Source of the DNA: Knoellia flava TL1
Lineage (GTDB): Bacteria > Actinomycetota > Actinomycetes > Actinomycetales > Dermatophilaceae
Reading direction: 5' to 3'
Assembly: GCF_000768675.1 (NCBI RefSeq)
Contig: NZ_AVPI01000077.1
Span: 57,250 to 121,249 of the forward strand
DNA length: 64,000 bases
Shown: positions 55,873-64,000 of the stretch, in pieces
How the letters are laid out: every line of letters begins with the position of its first letter
Numbering within the stretch: position 1 is the stretch's first letter
The notes under the pieces: generated by a model
What the model saw: only the letters and a program-made list of their open reading frames with translations
The model's database searches: none
Told to the model about the DNA's origin: nothing
Translations under genes and position numbers: made by a program

Positions 55873-57024
55873 TCAGCCGTGCTGGTGCTCCGGCGCCTCG
55901 ACCGGCTCGCCCCGCTCGGGCAGGTTCTCGACCGGCGCGAGGTCGGTGGAGAGCCAGGACCCGTCGGCCACCGAGCTGAGCAGCGCGTAGCCGGTGGTCT
56001 CGGCCGTCTTGGCGATGTAGCCCGCCGACTTCTGGCCGATGTCACCGCGCAGCTCGAAGAGGACGGACGCGGAGCCGAGCAGCGCATAGGCGTTGCGAGC
56101 GATGCCCGGGGTCGTCGTGCTGGGGTAGCGCGTGATGTTGGCGTAGCCCTTGTTCTCGACCGAGTTGAGCATGACCGCGACGGCGCGCTGCGAGTCCTCG
56201 ACGTCCTGCGTCCACGCGTCGCCGAGCCCGAGCCGTGCCGCTTCCGCGTCGGCGTTGGGCCACATAATCGAGCCGGTGATCATCCGGCCGTCGTCGTCGA
56301 CGTAGGTGCCCTGGTGGTGGTAGTCGACGACGAGGGCGGGCTGGCGCTCGTCCCAGAGGAGCCGCATGGCGATCGCCTCCGGCACCGGGTTGAGCGTGTC
56401 CGCACCGGCGATGTAGGGGTGGTCGTAGGCCGACGCCGAGTAGGAGTGGTAGCGGTTGATGTCGTAGCCCCGGCCCACCTGGTAGAAGGGGTCGCAGGGC
56501 GCCGCGGTGCAGCGCGTGTCGAAGTTCTGGCGCCACGGTGTGGTGCGGCCGGCGGTGTCGACGACGTCGGCGTCGAACCCGTCGACGTTGACCCGCGGCA
56601 CGATGGTCACGGTCAGCGCGTCGCGGATCTCCTGGGAGGCGGCCGACCCGTTGGCGAGGGTGCGGATGAGCGAGAGCATGCCCTCGCTGACGACGAACTC
56701 GTCGCCGTGCTGGTTGGCGATGAACATGACGTCGGTCGGGCCGTCGCCGATCGTCACGACCGGGATGTCGCGTCCCGTGTTGCTCTGCAACGGGGCCGCC
56801 GCGAGGTCGAAGGACCCCTTGGCCGAGGCGTCGACCTGGCGCAGGGTCGACCACAGCTCCTCGTAGGAGTGGATGCCGTTGAGGTTGGTCCCGCCCCACG
56901 GGCCACCCGGGGTCGTCGGCGGTGGGTCGGCCACCGACGTGGTGGCCGGGACGGCCGCGAGCGCGCAGGCGGTGAGGCCGACGACGATCGCGGACCTGAG
57001 ACGGGACGGGCGGCGTGCTGACAT
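55873..57024 (-). CDS. Secreted M14-family zinc carboxypeptidase
   Basis: A 383-residue protein with a Sec signal peptide (cleavage near residue 32). The zinc ligands are His and Glu of Asn-Gln-His-Gly-Asp-Glu (near 108) and the His in Asp-Tyr-His-His-Gln-Gly (near 237). The catalytic Glu is in Phe-Glu-Leu-Arg-Gly-Asp (near 325). The Asp-Ile-Asn-Arg-Tyr-His segment fits the substrate-binding Asn-Arg pair. GGAGGA precedes ATG 57024. It removes C-terminal residues from peptides outside the cell; specificity is not evident. Confidence 0.9.
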   Translation of the reverse strand: MSARRPSRLRSAIVVGLTACALAAVPATTSVADPPPTTPGGPWGGTNLNGIHSYEELWSTLRQVDASAKGSFDLAAAPLQSNTGRDIPVVTIGDGPTDVMFIANQHGDEFVVSEGMLSLIRTLANGSAASQEIRDALTVTIVPRVNVDGFDADVVDTAGRTTPWRQNFDTRCTAAPCDPFYQVGRGYDINRYHSYSASAYDHPYIAGADTLNPVPEAIAMRLLWDERQPALVVDYHHQGTYVDDDGRMITGSIMWPNADAEAARLGLGDAWTQDVEDSQRAVAVMLNSVENKGYANITRYPSTTTPGIARNAYALLGSASVLFELRGDIGQKSAGYIAKTAETTGYALLSSVADGSWLSTDLAPVENLPERGEPVEAPEHQHG

Positions 57025-57252
57025 GGGCGGGTCCTCCGGGTCGGACGGTGCCGGACGGGCTCCTCGCCGCAGATCGGTGGCGTGCAGCCGCGTCCTGCCT
57101 GGGTCCTTGGGACGCTAACGAGTTACCCGTGGGTCCGCTCGTCGAGCGATCCGTGGTGGCGCGTGGCCCACGGCGGAAAGAATTCGAGCCCGTCTTGCGT
57201 TGGCAGGTAGAGTTCCTGTCACAACTCAACAGCGTGGGATGAGCCCCCTCAG

Positions 57253-57619
57253 GGGGGTGATCGGTTTCGACATTGGTCGGCGGATCAAGGGAAGCGGGTC
57301 GAGGATGCACGGTCATCTCGTCAACGCTCCGTGCAAACCAATAGGTGCCAACTCCAAGCGCACCGACTTCGCCCTCGCCGCCTGAGCGAGCCCGAAGTCC
57401 GTTGGCCTAGGCTCGATCTCGGCCTAGTCACCAGCGTCAGCTAGAGATCTTGCTGCGGCTCCCTCGTCGGGGGGAGTCGCGGGACTCCAATCCGACTGGG
57501 CCTGTCGGGGAACGTGTGCGCGCGAGCCCCGGGGCCGAGAAAATCCACAGCGCACTGCACCCGGAGAAGCCTTGGTTTCCCGTCAGTGGACGCGGGTTCG
57601 ATTCCCGCCACCTCCACCA
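57253..57619 (+). ncRNA. ssrA: tmRNA (SsrA RNA)
   Basis: The 5' end GGGGGTGATCGGTTTCGACA pairs with the 3' CACCTCC, followed by an encoded ACCA. The T-arm GCGGGTTCGATTCCCGC lies just before the 3' end. The tag frame at 57347-57385 encodes Ala-Asn-Ser-Lys-Arg-Thr-Asp-Phe-Ala-Leu-Ala-Ala and a TGA. The tag ends in the usual Leu-Ala-Ala degron. It rescues stalled ribosomes together with SmpB, encoded at 46579. Pseudoknot details were not drawn. Confidence 0.97.
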
Positions 57620-57642
57620 CCGAGCTCATCCCACGAGCGACC

Positions 57643-57678
57643 GCACCCGGTCGACCGGTTCGCCGGTCGGCCGGGTGC
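57643..57678 (+). terminator. ssrA terminator hairpin with TTCG loop
   Basis: GCACCCGGTCGACCGG and CCGGTCGGCCGGGTGC pair at 15 of 16 positions (the other is G:U) around a TTCG tetraloop, 23 bases after the tmRNA 3' end. Confidence 0.85.
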
Positions 57679-57715
57679 TCGCGTCTGCGGGCGTGTTCGT
57701 GTGTGACGATCTCGT

Positions 57716-58555
57716 ATGCCGTCCGCCCCCCTCCCGCCGTCCTCGTCACCTCCCGAGGACGAGCGGATCGGCGACCGCGACCTCGCCGACTGGCGCACCG
57801 ACGCCGGCCGCCTCGTCGTCCGCGGCGCCGCGCGCGGAGCGACCCTCGTCGCCCGGCTGGGTCGCTGGTCGGTTGCCAACCTCGCCCTCCTCCTCACGGT
57901 CGGGGTCGGGCTGGCCGTCGTCTGGGGCTTCGCGGCGACCTCGGCCGAGGTCTACGAGAACGTCGTCGACCGCGACGGCATCTCGGTCGTCGACCAGCCG
58001 GTGCTCGACTGGTCGGTGGCGGCCCGCACGCCGATGACCGAGCGCCTCGCCACCGACTTCACGGACCTCGGCGGGACCATCGGCATGCCGGTCATCGCCG
58101 TCGTCGTCACGGTCGGGCTGGCGCTGTTGTGGCGCGGCTGGACTCCGGTCGTGCTCATGCTCATCGCGAGCGCGGGCTCGTTGGCGATGACCCTCACGGG
58201 CAAGGACCTCGCCGGACGCGCCCGACCACCGCGCTCCCTGACCGTGCCGCCCTACGAGACCTCGGCGAGCTTCCCCTCGGGGCACACGCTCAACGCGACC
58301 GTGGTCCTGGGGCTCACGGCATACCTGCTCGTCATCTGGCTGCGGAAGAAGCGGTGGCGCACGGTGGTCATCATCGGGCTCGGGGCATTCGTCGTGGCGA
58401 TGGGCCTCTCACGCGTCTATCTCGGACACCACTGGCTCACCGACGTCGTCGCGGGGTGGGCGATCGGGCTCGGCTGGCTCGCCTGCGTCATCACCGGCCA
58501 CCGAGTGCGGCTCACGCTCGAGCGGAGCCGTCGAGCGAGTCCCCCGGGCGGGTGA
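57716..58555 (+). CDS. PAP2-family phosphatase (membrane)
   Basis: A 279-residue protein with about six helices. The three PAP2 motifs are complete: Lys-Asp-Leu-Ala-Gly-Arg-Ala-Arg-Pro, Pro-Ser-Gly-His and Ser-Arg-Val-Tyr-Leu-Gly-His-His-Trp-Leu-Thr-Asp. It probably dephosphorylates undecaprenyl pyrophosphate or phosphatidic acid on the outer face of the membrane. The first 55 residues are a cytoplasmic extension. It converges with and overlaps the 3' end of the next gene by 44 bases. Confidence 0.9.
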   Translation: MPSAPLPPSSSPPEDERIGDRDLADWRTDAGRLVVRGAARGATLVARLGRWSVANLALLLTVGVGLAVVWGFAATSAEVYENVVDRDGISVVDQPVLDWSVAARTPMTERLATDFTDLGGTIGMPVIAVVVTVGLALLWRGWTPVVLMLIASAGSLAMTLTGKDLAGRARPPRSLTVPPYETSASFPSGHTLNATVVLGLTAYLLVIWLRKKRWRTVVIIGLGAFVVAMGLSRVYLGHHWLTDVVAGWAIGLGWLACVITGHRVRLTLERSRRASPPGG

Positions 58556-59174
58556 TGCCCGCGATGTCGAGCGCCCAGGCGGCGCCGTCGCGACGGAAGC
58601 CGAGCCGCTCGTAGTAGGCGCCGACCATGTCGTCGGGGGTGCGCACCGTCCGCCAGCCGTGGCCGGCGAAGAGACCACTGTGGCGCCACACGAACTCGCC
58701 GGGCGTGAAGTCGCGGTAGCGCTCGGTGACGTAGTCGAGCTCGATCTGGCCGACGCCGCCGCCGGCGTCGCGCACGACGACGACGCCGACCGTCTCGTGG
58801 CCGTGGAGGACGAGGTAGGCGTAGCGCGAGGCCGACTCGGTGACGCCGACGAAGCCCGGGTTGAACTTCGCGATGTCGGCGGCCTGCACGTCGAGGAAGT
58901 GCTGGAAGTAGGCGTCGTCCTCCTCGACCTCGATGACGCGGAAGGCGTCGGCGTCGCCCTTCTCGCGCAGCATCGTGGCGATGAACCAGAGGTTGATCGC
59001 GGCGAGGACGACGTTCATCGCCACCATCGGCCAGACGCCGATGAGGGCGTTGAAGACGGTGAGGATGAGGCAGGCGACCGTGTTGAGGACGCGCAGCCGC
59101 AGGATGCGGGCCTGGAGGAGCGAGAAGACGAGGAGTGCCGAGCCGAACCAGCCGAGGGCGTCGAGCCAACTCAT
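58512..59174 (-). CDS. YgjV-like membrane protein fused to a GNAT-like domain
   Basis: A 220-residue protein. Three helices in residues 5-70 match the YgjV family (Gly-Trp-Phe-Gly-Ser-Ala-Leu-Leu start). The remaining 145 residues resemble a GCN5-related acetyltransferase, with an Ile-Glu-Leu-Asp-Tyr-Val strand and a C-terminal Tyr-Tyr-Glu-Arg-Leu-Gly-Phe-Arg-Arg segment, the classic GNAT end. The acetyl-CoA loop is not clear. ATG 59174 overlaps the stop of the SIMPL gene. Function unknown. Confidence 0.75.
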   Translation of the reverse strand: MSWLDALGWFGSALLVFSLLQARILRLRVLNTVACLILTVFNALIGVWPMVAMNVVLAAINLWFIATMLREKGDADAFRVIEVEEDDAYFQHFLDVQAADIAKFNPGFVGVTESASRYAYLVLHGHETVGVVVVRDAGGGVGQIELDYVTERYRDFTPGEFVWRHSGLFAGHGWRTVRTPDDMVGAYYERLGFRRDGAAWALDIAGITRPGDSLDGSARA

Positions 59175-59788
59175 GCCAGGGCCCACCGGACCGTCACGGT
59201 GCTGCGGATCGCGCGGGTGCCGCCCTCGACGGGCATGGCGCCGGCGAAGGCGTCGGCCGAGCGGGCCATCATCGGGCGGGGCCCGGGCTCGAGGCCGCCC
59301 TCGTGGATCGAGATGACCGGGCCGAGCCCGACGCCGGCGAGCCTCGCGAACTGGGTCGCGCGGGCGCGAGCGTCCTCGAAGGCGGCCTCTCGCGCCGCCT
59401 CGACGGCCTCGGTCGTCTGCTCGGCGGTCATCTCGATGCCGTCGACGGCGAGCGCGTCGCCGGCCGCTCCCGCGAGGGCCTGGAGGAGGTCGCCGACCCG
59501 GGTCGTGTCCCGGACCGTGAGCGTGAACGCCTGGTATGCCGTGTAGCCGATGACCTTGCGGCCGTTCTGGTCGTGGCGCGGGTGGATGCCGACGTCCTCG
59601 GTGCGACGGTCCCGCGCCTCGACCCCGTGGTCGGACGCGGCCTGGAGCGCGGCGGCCGTCCGCTCCGACGACGCGGAGAGGGCACCCGCGACGTCGCGCG
59701 CGTCGCACTGCACCCTCGCCCTCACGATGACGAGGTCGGGCACGACGTGGTGGGCGCCCTGGCCGGTGACTTCGACGTGCTCGCTCAT
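59171..59788 (-). CDS. SIMPL domain-containing protein
   Basis: A 205-residue protein that is almost entirely one SIMPL (DUF541) domain: an N-terminal Val-Thr-Gly-Gln-Gly strand, a central helix Arg-Glu-Ala-Ala-Phe-Glu-Asp-Ala-Arg-Ala-Arg-Ala and a C-terminal Val-Thr-Val-Arg-Trp strand. Unlike many members it has no signal peptide, so it is probably cytoplasmic. It is translationally coupled to the YgjV-GNAT gene downstream. The role of the domain is not firmly known. Confidence 0.85.
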   Translation of the reverse strand: MSEHVEVTGQGAHHVVPDLVIVRARVQCDARDVAGALSASSERTAAALQAASDHGVEARDRRTEDVGIHPRHDQNGRKVIGYTAYQAFTLTVRDTTRVGDLLQALAGAAGDALAVDGIEMTAEQTTEAVEAAREAAFEDARARATQFARLAGVGLGPVISIHEGGLEPGPRPMMARSADAFAGAMPVEGGTRAIRSTVTVRWALA

Positions 59789-59920
59789 GGGGGCAACTGT
59801 AGGTCCGGCGCGTCCTCGCCGACGACGACGCGAAACCGACGCGAAGGCGACGTGGCCGCGACGGTCCCGGCTGGCGGGCCGATTCTCGTGAACTCACCGG
59901 TAGCCGGTTGAATCGTCCCC

Positions 59921-61327
59921 ATGGCCCTCCCCTCCGCTGCGAACTCCGTCACCGTCCGTCTCGTCGTCCCGGCCCGAGCCACCGCCGTCAGCGAGCTCAC
60001 CGGGGTCGTGGAGGAGGCCGGGGGAGTCGTCACCGGCCTCGACGTCACCGCCTCCGGTCACGACGCGGTGCGCATCGACGTCACCCTCATGACCCGCGAT
60101 CCCGAGCACGCCGACGAGATCGTCGCGAAGATGCGCACGGTGCCCGGCGTCGAGATCGGCAAGGTCTCGGACCGCACCTTCCTCATGCACCTCGGCGGCA
60201 AGCTCCAGATCGAGTCGAAGGTCCCGATCCGCAACCGCGACGACCTCTCGCTCATCTACACCCCCGGCGTCGCGCGTGTCTGCATGGCCATCGCGGAGAA
60301 CCCGGAGGATGCGCGCCGCCTCACCATCAAGCGCAACACCGTCGCCGTCGTCACCGACGGCACGGCCGTGCTCGGGCTCGGCGACATCGGCCCGCTCGCC
60401 GCGATGCCCGTCATGGAGGGCAAGGCGGCGCTCTTCAAGCGGTTCGCCGACATCGACGCGTTCCCCATCTGCCTCGACACGACCGACACCGAGGAGATCA
60501 TCACCGCGGTCAAGGCCATCTCGCCCGTCTTCGCCGGCATCAACCTCGAGGACATCTCGGCCCCGCGCTGCTTCGAGATCGAGGCGCGCCTCCGGGCCGA
60601 GCTCGACATCCCCGTCTTCCACGACGACCAGCACGGCACCGCCATCGTCGCGCTCGCGGCGATGCGCAACGCACTCGCGGTCGTCGGCAAGCAGCTCGAG
60701 GACGTCAAGCTCGTCATGAGCGGCGCCGGTGCCGCGGGCACCGCGATCCTCAAGCTCCTGCTCTTCGCCGGTGCCCGCAACGTCGTCGTCGCCGACATGC
60801 ACGGCGTGGTGCACAAGGGCCGCGAGGACGTGCTCTCCGGCGAGCACCCCAACCACGAGTGGATCGCCGAGCACACCAACCCCGACAACCTCTCGGGCAC
60901 GCTCGTCGAGGCGCTGGCCGGGGCCGACGTCTTCCTCGGCGTCTCCGCGCCCAACATCCTCACCGGCGACGACATCGCGACGATGGCCGACGACGCCGTC
61001 GTCTTCGCCATGGCCAACCCGACCCCGGAGGTCGACCCCGTCGAGGCCGCCAAGCACGCCACCGTCGTCGCCACCGGACGCTCCGACTTCGCGAACCAGA
61101 TCAACAACGTGCTCGTCTTCCCGGGCGTCTTCCGCGGTCTGCTCGACTCCGGCTCCAAGGTGCTCACGCCCGCCGTGCTGCTCGCGGCTGCCGAGGCCCT
61201 CGCCGGCGTCGTCAAGGAGGACGAGCGCAACGCGACCTACATCATCCCGAGCGTCTTCCACCCGGACGTCGCCGAGGTCGTCGCCGCCGCCGTGGCCAAG
61301 GCCGCCACGTCCGAACCCCACGCGTGA
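59921..61327 (+). CDS. NAD(P)-dependent malic enzyme
   Basis: A 468-residue enzyme that decarboxylates malate to pyruvate. An N-terminal ACT-like regulatory domain spans about residues 5-85. The malic-enzyme core follows with Tyr-Thr-Pro-Gly-Val-Ala, the metal-binding Asn-Leu-Glu-Asp-Ile and Phe-His-Asp-Asp-Gln-His-Gly-Thr, and a Rossmann motif Gly-Ala-Gly-Ala-Ala-Gly near residue 270. The ACT domain suggests amino-acid or metabolite control. Together with pyruvate carboxylase in the window it governs carbon flow between the C3 and C4 pools. Confidence 0.95.
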   Translation: MALPSAANSVTVRLVVPARATAVSELTGVVEEAGGVVTGLDVTASGHDAVRIDVTLMTRDPEHADEIVAKMRTVPGVEIGKVSDRTFLMHLGGKLQIESKVPIRNRDDLSLIYTPGVARVCMAIAENPEDARRLTIKRNTVAVVTDGTAVLGLGDIGPLAAMPVMEGKAALFKRFADIDAFPICLDTTDTEEIITAVKAISPVFAGINLEDISAPRCFEIEARLRAELDIPVFHDDQHGTAIVALAAMRNALAVVGKQLEDVKLVMSGAGAAGTAILKLLLFAGARNVVVADMHGVVHKGREDVLSGEHPNHEWIAEHTNPDNLSGTLVEALAGADVFLGVSAPNILTGDDIATMADDAVVFAMANPTPEVDPVEAAKHATVVATGRSDFANQINNVLVFPGVFRGLLDSGSKVLTPAVLLAAAEALAGVVKEDERNATYIIPSVFHPDVAEVVAAAVAKAATSEPHA

Positions 61328-61713
61328 GCGAGGCGCCCCGGCGCCGTCGCTCGCTGTTGCCCGCAGGGGTCGCGCTGCTGCTGCAGCTCGTCGTGCTCTA
61401 TGCACCGTCCGGCGGGGGAGCGGCCCCTTTCCCGTACGTCGACAAGCTCGTCCACGCCTCGGTCTTCGCCCTGCCGGTCCTCCTCGGTCTGCTGGCGCGC
61501 CTGCCGCTCATCCCGGTCGCCGCGGTCCTGGCGCTGCACGCACCGGTGAGCGAGGTGGTCCAGGCGCTGCTGCTGCCGCAGCGGTCGGGCGACCCGTGGG
61601 ACGCCGTCGCCGACCTCGCCGGGGTCGCGCTCGGTGTCCTGACCGCGCGCGCCGTCGCCGCCCGCAGCGTCCGGCGTTCTGGTGGCCATGACCCGCACAC
61701 TGCCGGACGCTGA
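61324..61713 (+). CDS. VanZ-like membrane protein
   Basis: A 129-residue protein with four hydrophobic segments. The Tyr-Val-Asp-Lys-Leu-Val-His-Ala segment and the later Ser-Glu-Val-Val-Gln-Ala-Leu-Leu-Leu-Pro...Asp-Pro-Trp-Asp segment are the two conserved blocks of VanZ-like proteins. GTG 61324 overlaps the malic-enzyme stop. The last 16 codons lie inside the first of two hairpin repeats, so its C terminus is encoded by repeat DNA. The family function is unsettled. Confidence 0.8.
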   Translation: MSEAPRRRRSLLPAGVALLLQLVVLYAPSGGGAAPFPYVDKLVHASVFALPVLLGLLARLPLIPVAAVLALHAPVSEVVQALLLPQRSGDPWDAVADLAGVALGVLTARAVAARSVRRSGGHDPHTAGR

Positions 61714-61784
61714 GGGCGGAAGCACCGGCTCTCGCCACAGCGTCCGGCGTTCTGGTGGCGATGAGCCCCAGACTGCCGGACGCT
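61666..61784. repeat. Two tandem hairpin repeats of about 46 bases
   Basis: Unit 1 (61666-61711) and unit 2 (61739-61784) share AGCGTCCGGCGTTCTGG and an end CTGCCGGACGCT, which pair within each unit (15 of 17 positions in unit 2) around a 12-base loop. Unit 1 overlaps the VanZ-like 3' end. The element could terminate the malic-enzyme operon; the duplication is unusual. Confidence 0.8.
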
Positions 61785-61946
61785 GACAGCCGGGCGCGCT
61801 GGTCCGGCCGAGCACGCACCGCTGGTAAAGTCGACCCTTGCGCCACGTCCGGCGCCGCGTTCCAGCCCGTTGAATCTCGTTGACACAGAAGTCGTCGTGG
61901 AGGGCCGTAGACGCCACCACCAACGACTCGGATCGAGTGATTCTCC

Positions 61947-64000
61947 ATGCCCAAGAACCCCTCCGGCGGCAAGAAGCCGCGCTGGACCGCAGCCCAGAAG
62001 GCGAAGGCCGCGAAGACCGGGGCCACGAAGAAGCCGCACCACCGCGGCCAGCCCGAGGGCCCGCGCACCAAGGCGCCCCGCTCCGAGCGCAGCCCGCGCT
62101 GGACCGACGAGGACCGCGCCGAGCGCGGCGCGCAGCGTCGTGACCGCCGGGACGACCGGGGCGGCGAGCGTCGCCGTGACGACCGGTCCGACTCGCGTGG
62201 CGGCTACCAGGGTCGCAACGACCGAGGGGACCGACCGGCATACGGCCAGCGTCGGGACGACCGTGGCGAGAGCCGCGGTGGCTACCAGGGTCGCAACGAC
62301 CGAGGGGACCGACCGGCATACGGCCAGCGTCGTGACGACCGGTCCGAGTCGCGTGCTGGCTACGACCGGCGCGAGGAGCGCGGCGGCTACCGGGGCCGCA
62401 ACGACCGGGGTGACCGTCCGGCATACGGCCAGCGTCGTGACGACCGTGGCGGCTACCAGGGTCGCAACGACCGGGGCGACCGACCGGCATACGGGCAGCG
62501 TCGTGACGACCGCGGCAGCCGGCCGGCCTACGGCGAGCGCCGCGACGGTCGGCCGCCGTTCCGCCGCGAGGACGACCGCCCGGCCCGCCGGGTCGCCGAC
62601 CCCGTGCGGCGCGACCGGCACGAGGGCCGCCACTTCGACGAGCACCGCCACGACCTGCCGGAGCAGCCGCGCACGTTCGAGGAGGCCGAGGCCGAGCGCG
62701 CCCAGGCCGACACGTGGGTGAAGTACGAGTCGAAGGCCAAGGGCGGCCCGGCGGCCGTCACCGAGGACAACGGCTTCGCCGCCCTCTCACTCGACCCGCG
62801 CCTCGTCGAGCGCCTTGCCCGTGACGGCATCACCGAGCCGTTCCCGATCCAGGCAGCGACGATCCCCGACGCCCTGAGCGGCCGCGACGTCCTCGGCCGC
62901 GGCCAGACCGGCTCGGGCAAGACGCTCGCGTTCGGCCTGCCGACGATCACCCGTCTCGCCGACGGCACCAAGCCCGCGAGCAAGCGCCCGCGCTCGCTCA
63001 TCCTCGTGCCGACCCGCGAGCTCGCCATGCAGGTGAGCGACGCGCTCGAGCCGCTCGTCCACGTCACCGGCCTGCGCCACAAGCTCGTCGCCGGCGGCCT
63101 GTCCTACGAGCCGCAGATCAAGGCGCTCACCAAGGGCCTCGACATCCTCGTCGCCACGCCCGGTCGCCTCGCCGACCTGCACGAGCGCGGTGCGGTCGAG
63201 TTCGACGACGTGCAGGTGACGATCCTCGACGAGGCCGACCACATGGCCGAGATGGGCTTCATGGCCGAGGTCACCGAGATCCTCGACCGCATCCCGACCG
63301 GCGGCCAGCGCCTCCTCTTCTCGGCGACGCTCGACCGCGGCATCGACCAGCTCGTCGAGCGCTACCTCACCGACCCGGTGACGCACTCGACCGAGGACGC
63401 GCAGGCCAGCGTCTCGACGATGAGCCACCACATCATGCTCATCGACCCGAACAACAAGAAGCAGCTCACGGCCGAGCTCGCTGCCCGCGACGGCCGCACC
63501 GTCGTCTTCGTGCGCACCCAGCTCGGCGCCGACCGCGTCGCCCGCGAGCTGCGCGAGAAGGGCGTGCTCGCCGCCGCGATCCACGGCGGCCTGTCGCAGA
63601 ACCTGCGCAACCGTGCGCTCGGCGCGTTCCGCGACGGCTCGCTGCCGGTCCTCGTCGCGACCGACGTCGCCGCCCGCGGCATCCACGTCGACGACATCGG
63701 CCTCGTCCTGCAGGTCGACCCGCCGGCCGACCACAAGGACTACCTCCACCGGGCCGGTCGCACCGCGCGGGCAGGGGAGAGGGGCACGGTCGTCACCTTC
63801 GCGCTGCCGCACCAGAAGCGGACGATGGCGCGCCTGGCCGAAGCCGCCGGCCTCGACGTCGAGCCGGTCCGGGTCCGCCCCGGCGACGAGCACGTCGCCG
63901 CCGCCGGTGGGCGCACGCCGTCGATGGTCGCGGTGCCGGACGAGGTCTGGAAGCCGCTGCTCGAGGCCAAGCAGCAGCAGCGCGGCCGCCGTCCGGGCGG
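61947..64000 (+). CDS. DEAD-box RNA helicase with RG/RD-rich N-terminal repeats (3' end outside the window)
   Basis: The frame from ATG 61947 is open to the right edge (684 codons). The core starts near residue 275. All helicase motifs are present: a Phe-Pro-Ile-Gln Q-motif, Gly-Gln-Thr-Gly-Ser-Gly-Lys-Thr, Pro-Thr-Arg-Glu-Leu-Ala, Thr-Pro-Gly-Arg-Leu, Asp-Glu-Ala-Asp, Ser-Ala-Thr, Ala-Thr-Asp-Val-Ala-Ala-Arg-Gly and His-Arg-Ala-Gly-Arg-Thr-Ala-Arg. The first 220 residues are basic and disordered, with four copies of a Gly-Gly-Tyr-Gln/Arg-Gly-Arg-Asn-Asp-Arg-Gly unit. It is a RhlE-like cold-shock or ribosome-assembly helicase. The leader of more than 150 bases suggests mRNA-level control. Confidence 0.93.
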   Translation, partial: MPKNPSGGKKPRWTAAQKAKAAKTGATKKPHHRGQPEGPRTKAPRSERSPRWTDEDRAERGAQRRDRRDDRGGERRRDDRSDSRGGYQGRNDRGDRPAYGQRRDDRGESRGGYQGRNDRGDRPAYGQRRDDRSESRAGYDRREERGGYRGRNDRGDRPAYGQRRDDRGGYQGRNDRGDRPAYGQRRDDRGSRPAYGERRDGRPPFRREDDRPARRVADPVRRDRHEGRHFDEHRHDLPEQPRTFEEAEAERAQADTWVKYESKAKGGPAAVTEDNGFAALSLDPRLVERLARDGITEPFPIQAATIPDALSGRDVLGRGQTGSGKTLAFGLPTITRLADGTKPASKRPRSLILVPTRELAMQVSDALEPLVHVTGLRHKLVAGGLSYEPQIKALTKGLDILVATPGRLADLHERGAVEFDDVQVTILDEADHMAEMGFMAEVTEILDRIPTGGQRLLFSATLDRGIDQLVERYLTDPVTHSTEDAQASVSTMSHHIMLIDPNNKKQLTAELAARDGRTVVFVRTQLGADRVARELREKGVLAAAIHGGLSQNLRNRALGAFRDGSLPVLVATDVAARGIHVDDIGLVLQVDPPADHKDYLHRAGRTARAGERGTVVTFALPHQKRTMARLAEAAGLDVEPVRVRPGDEHVAAAGGRTPSMVAVPDEVWKPLLEAKQQQRGRRPG
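62199..62514 (+). repeat. In-frame coding repeats in the helicase N-terminal region
   Basis: Four units of about 66-78 bases, beginning near 62199, 62277, 62382 and 62449, encode Gly-Gly-Tyr, then Arg-Asn-Asp-Arg-Gly-Asp-Arg-Pro-Ala-Tyr-Gly-Gln-Arg-Arg-Asp-Asp-Arg. Differences between units are mostly synonymous. Spacing is uneven and all units keep the frame, so they are protein repeats. Confidence 0.85.

Noticed and set aside
62199..62514. Possible CRISPR array because of regular repeats
   Set aside because: Units differ in length and spacing, carry no unique spacers and stay in frame within the helicase gene.

Overview
The window is about 70 % G+C, with densely packed genes, many GTG starts and 1- to 8-base gene overlaps. 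It encodes a GlgE-type glucan pathway, a Tad-pilus remnant, prfB, ftsEX and smpB. This points to an actinomycete, most likely of the Intrasporangiaceae (Janibacter/Knoellia/Tetrasphaera type). The genus is an inference from gene content and style, not a database match. A by-eye count finds about forty copies of GGCATAC/GTATGCC, well above what this base composition predicts.

Layout. 1-2.5 kb: two esterases and an ATP-grasp ligase-like protein. 2.5-3.6 kb: a DUF559/AbiEi-like gene between two copies of a long palindromic repeat. 3.7-15.7 kb: glgE-treS-mak-glgB-pgm on the minus strand and glgP on the plus strand, sharing a divergent promoter with a perfect LacI/GalR-type operator. These genes interconvert trehalose, maltose-1-phosphate, alpha-glucan and glucose phosphates. 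15.8-19.8 kb: a TAXI-type TRAP transporter operon.

20.4-28.7 kb: a Tad pilus locus has been broken. Only the 5' end of the cpaF/tadA ATPase gene and the 3' end of a TadE-like gene remain. Between them lies a lower-GC island with a tandem helix-turn-helix protein, decayed genes (including a probable serine-recombinase tail), a PaeR7I-type restriction-modification pair and a compact three-gene minus-strand operon of unknown function. That operon is my best candidate for an undescribed, defence-like system.

28.8-31.8 kb: a Pr6Pr membrane protein, a small secreted protein, prfB and a TY-Chap-like protein. 32-39.1 kb: a second candidate system. A secreted 151-residue protein is followed, after a strong hairpin, by lipoproteins, a peptidoglycan-binding adaptor and a MacAB-like ABC exporter. 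Downstream lie a TrmB/LuxR-type regulator and an unlisted 35-codon gene for a peptide ending in a Cys-X-X-Cys-Trp motif.

39.3-64 kb is largely core genome: a secreted hydrolase, a DHA2 efflux pump with its MarR regulator, ftsE-ftsX with an M23 cell-wall hydrolase, smpB, a DUF2207 protein, a PfpI-family protein, CsbD, pyruvate carboxylase, a GDPD-like secreted protein, a QorB/HxlR pair, an M14 carboxypeptidase, tmRNA (partner of the nearby smpB), PAP2 phosphatase, a YgjV-GNAT fusion, a SIMPL protein, malic enzyme, a VanZ-like protein and a DEAD-box RNA helicase that runs off the right edge. No tRNA, rRNA, CRISPR array or intact transposase was seen.
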